In this document: in pieces, positions 3,560-5,396 of the stretch
Layout: each line of letters begins with the position of its first letter
Numbering within the stretch: position 1 is the first letter of the stretch
Assembly (NCBI GenBank): GCA_016292335.1
Contig: JAECRX010000220.1
Span: forward strand, 1-5,396
Reading direction: 5' to 3'
Source: Candidatus Sifarchaeum subterraneum
GTDB taxonomy: Archaea; Asgardarchaeota; Sifarchaeia; Sifarchaeales; Sifarchaeaceae
DNA: 5,396 nucleotides
Notes under the pieces: generated by a model
What the model was told of the DNA's origin: nothing
Databases searched by the model: none
What the model saw: the letters and a program-made list of their open reading frames with translations, nothing else
Position numbers and translations under genes: made by a program

Positions 3560-5396
3560 GTGTTGGTAGATGATTCTTTGATCGTCATCGGGATCGATAT
3601 CCTTCCTCAACATTCTCCTTCATCTTCTTCGCAACCCAAATATGCAGCAGTAATTCTTCTTGATGGTGATGTTATCGAACGTTACGATGAGTTGAGTAAA
3701 TTCAAGGTTGAGAAATTGATCGAAAAATATGAACCTGATCTTCTAGCTTTCGATAATGTCTTTGAACTTGCAAAAGATTCCAACACTTTAATTAGTTTCA
3801 TGAACAATCTTCCGATAAACACAAAAATTGTTCAAGTCACGGGATCTCCTTTTCAAAGCCCAGAACCACTGCACAGAATTGCACAGAGCTGTGGAATACA
3901 TCTGACGAGTAAATCACCCCCCATCAAAGAAGCTGAAGCTACAGCCTTAATTGCATATAAGGGTGTTGGATATGTCGCTTCTCCTTTCGAGGAGGAAACT
4001 AAAATTGTAATAACAAGAGCACGATCATTGGGTTCTGGGGGTTGGAGTCAAGATAGATACTCTCGCCGAATTCAATCGCTTGTTTTACAAATTGCAAAAG
4101 GAATTGAGCAAAGACTATTAGAAAAAGATCTTGATTTCGATAAACAATTCCTCAAAAGCGGCTACGGACTTGAAAAGGCGATATTTATAGTATATGCCCC
4201 GCGAGAAGCCTTAATTGGGGTTGTAAAAACTGTAAAAGGGCCAGATGTTCAGGTCAAGATTGAGCCCACAAGGAAGAAGAGAATTGAATTTATTCCTCTT
4301 AGTGGACTGATTGAAGACAAACTTTTGAAAATAAAAAATCTTATCATCGGAATAGACCCTGGCACAACTATGGCCATTTCCTTATTGGATTTAGAGGGTC
4401 AGGTGATATTGTTACACAGTAGTAAACATATGAGTCGTGGAGATATTATACGGTTAATTTCAGAATTGGGTGTTCCTATCCTTATTGCGACAGACGTAAT
4501 GCATCCAATCCCAAATTTTGTCAAAAAACTAGCTTCCTCCCTGAATACAGAGATATATAGCCCCTCCAGGGTTTTATCAGTTTCAGAGAAAATTTCACTC
4601 GTTCAAGAGGTTTTGAATAAACAAGAATTAAAAATTTCGAATGCTCACGAGAGAGATGCTTTAACTGCTGCACTAAAGGCTTTTATGTCGTTTAAGAACA
4701 AATTTGAACAAATTGAAGCTCATGTAACGGAAAGTGGAGTGGATGTGCCGTTAGACAAAGTAAAAGCGCTTGTTGTTCGAGGTTTATCCATACATGATGC
4801 AATTTTAGCATCAATTAAAGAAAAAGAAACAGAAGAATTATCTGAAGAGGAAAAAGAAGTAGAGACATTACCTGTTTCTTTACAGGTCAAAATTCTGGAA
4901 AATAAATTATCCCATTACAGACAAAAGATCAAAGCACAGGAGAATCAAATAGAAAGACTCACAACCTATCAACTTAAATTAAAGGAAAAAAACCAAGAAC
5001 TGAGCGAAAAGATCATAGAACTTGAAAAAAAGTTAGAAAAATTAAATCAAGAACAATTTCGTGAATTAAAAAAATCTAGAGAATTGTCATTTAGAGATAA
5101 AGAAATTCAACGCATGAAATCGGAACTGGAGAAATCGGAGCTGGAGAAATCGGAGCTGGAGAAGAAAATTTCTAAATTGAAAGAAATGAAGTCTATGGAG
5201 TTAAGAGGAGACATCATTCAACTGAAAGTAATCAAAACATTCAGCGAAAAGGGAATTTTGGAGTCAAAAGAAGGAATAATGGGGCTAAAGGAGGGTGATG
5301 TAGTCTATCTTCTTGATCCTTCAGGTGGAGGACATGCAACAGCCCAAACGCTCATCGAATTGGGAATAAGGGTGGTTGTTACAGATGGGGAAATGA
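3560..5396 (+). CDS. DUF460 (COG2433) RuvC/RNase H-like protein with coiled coil, 3' end cut off
   Basis: The frame is open from GTG 3560 to the window edge (612 residues shown, C-terminus missing). The start rests on a GAGGG at 3543-3547 and on family-like LIVIGIDILP at residues 7-16; TTG 3563 is an alternative. The N-terminal half holds GIDILP (Asp13), LLAFDNVFEL (Asp65), KEAEATALIAY (Glu126) and the family signature GGWSQDRYSRRI (about 160-171). The second half opens with IIGIDPGTT (Asp266), then ILIATDV (Asp312) and HERDALTAAL (Asp366). This is the layout of RuvC/YqgF-type RNase H-fold nucleases with acidic residues in the expected places. Residues about 440-547 form a long charged coiled coil. 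The last part includes DPSGGGHAT (from Asp586) and GIRVVV, a conserved family tail. COG2433 is described as a possible nuclease; activity and substrate are unproven. The gene is divergent from the DUF1786 gene, with a 563-bp gap between the start codons. Confidence 0.92.
   Translation, partial: MLVDDSLIVIGIDILPQHSPSSSSQPKYAAVILLDGDVIERYDELSKFKVEKLIEKYEPDLLAFDNVFELAKDSNTLISFMNNLPINTKIVQVTGSPFQSPEPLHRIAQSCGIHLTSKSPPIKEAEATALIAYKGVGYVASPFEEETKIVITRARSLGSGGWSQDRYSRRIQSLVLQIAKGIEQRLLEKDLDFDKQFLKSGYGLEKAIFIVYAPREALIGVVKTVKGPDVQVKIEPTRKKRIEFIPLSGLIEDKLLKIKNLIIGIDPGTTMAISLLDLEGQVILLHSSKHMSRGDIIRLISELGVPILIATDVMHPIPNFVKKLASSLNTEIYSPSRVLSVSEKISLVQEVLNKQELKISNAHERDALTAALKAFMSFKNKFEQIEAHVTESGVDVPLDKVKALVVRGLSIHDAILASIKEKETEELSEEEKEVETLPVSLQVKILENKLSHYRQKIKAQENQIERLTTYQLKLKEKNQELSEKIIELEKKLEKLNQEQFRELKKSRELSFRDKEIQRMKSELEKSELEKSELEKKISKLKEMKSMELRGDIIQLKVIKTFSEKGILESKEGIMGLKEGDVVYLLDPSGGGHATAQTLIELGIRVVVTDGEM
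5117..5161 (+). repeat. three 15-bp tandem repeats within the DUF460 coiled coil
   Basis: The unit AAATCGGAGCTGGAG occurs three times in a row, the first with one A for G change, encoding KSELE three times. Near identity at DNA level, including third positions, points to recent slippage expansion. Five residues per unit does not match the seven-residue heptad, so three copies add 15 residues and shift coiled-coil register by one. Confidence 0.85.

Overview
The window most likely comes from an archaeon, probably a euryarchaeote of the methanogen/ANME (Methanomicrobia-like) type. The evidence is two protein families that I know mainly from archaea, DUF460 (COG2433) and DUF1786 (COG4012). Further support comes from strong GGAGGTG/GGTGAT Shine-Dalgarno sites, AT-rich TATA-like elements, and a secreted protein with a Ca-loop domain of a kind I associate with such archaeal secretomes. 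The exact lineage cannot be fixed from the sequence alone.

Layout. Positions 1-404 are AT-rich and mostly non-coding; the left edge could hold the tail of a membrane-protein gene, which is weakly supported. Positions 405-1622 (+) form a secretion-related block. It starts with a 41-residue secreted micropeptide gene, followed by a GC hairpin whose loop is a Shine-Dalgarno motif and a 29-codon mini-ORF ending in an ATGA overlap. The block closes with a 328-residue exported protein (signal peptide, beta-rich domain, DxDxDG calcium-loop domain) and a clear hairpin/T-tract terminator. A 55-codon coiled-coil ORF (1745-1912, +) then runs head-on into the DUF1786 gene (1914-2996, -), and the DUF1786 terminator lies inside that small ORF.

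Positions 2997-3559 are a divergent intergenic region. It contains a degenerate second copy of the DUF1786 5' end, several stem-loops that pair best as + strand RNA, and the promoter region of the last gene. From 3560 to the right edge (+) runs a long DUF460 gene, cut off by the window. It encodes two RNase H/RuvC-like halves, a long coiled coil with a 15-bp tandem repeat, and the start of a conserved C-terminal domain.

How they may work together. DUF1786 (actin/sugar-kinase-like ATPase fold) and DUF460 (RuvC/YqgF-like) are divergently transcribed and both belong to the broad ribonuclease-H-like fold. Neither has a function I can name with confidence. The secreted block looks like a separate transcription unit. 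I see no CRISPR array, tRNA, rRNA, transposase or defence cassette. The best candidates for undescribed biology are the small ORFs around the secreted protein, the duplicated DUF1786 start and the structured intergenic segment.
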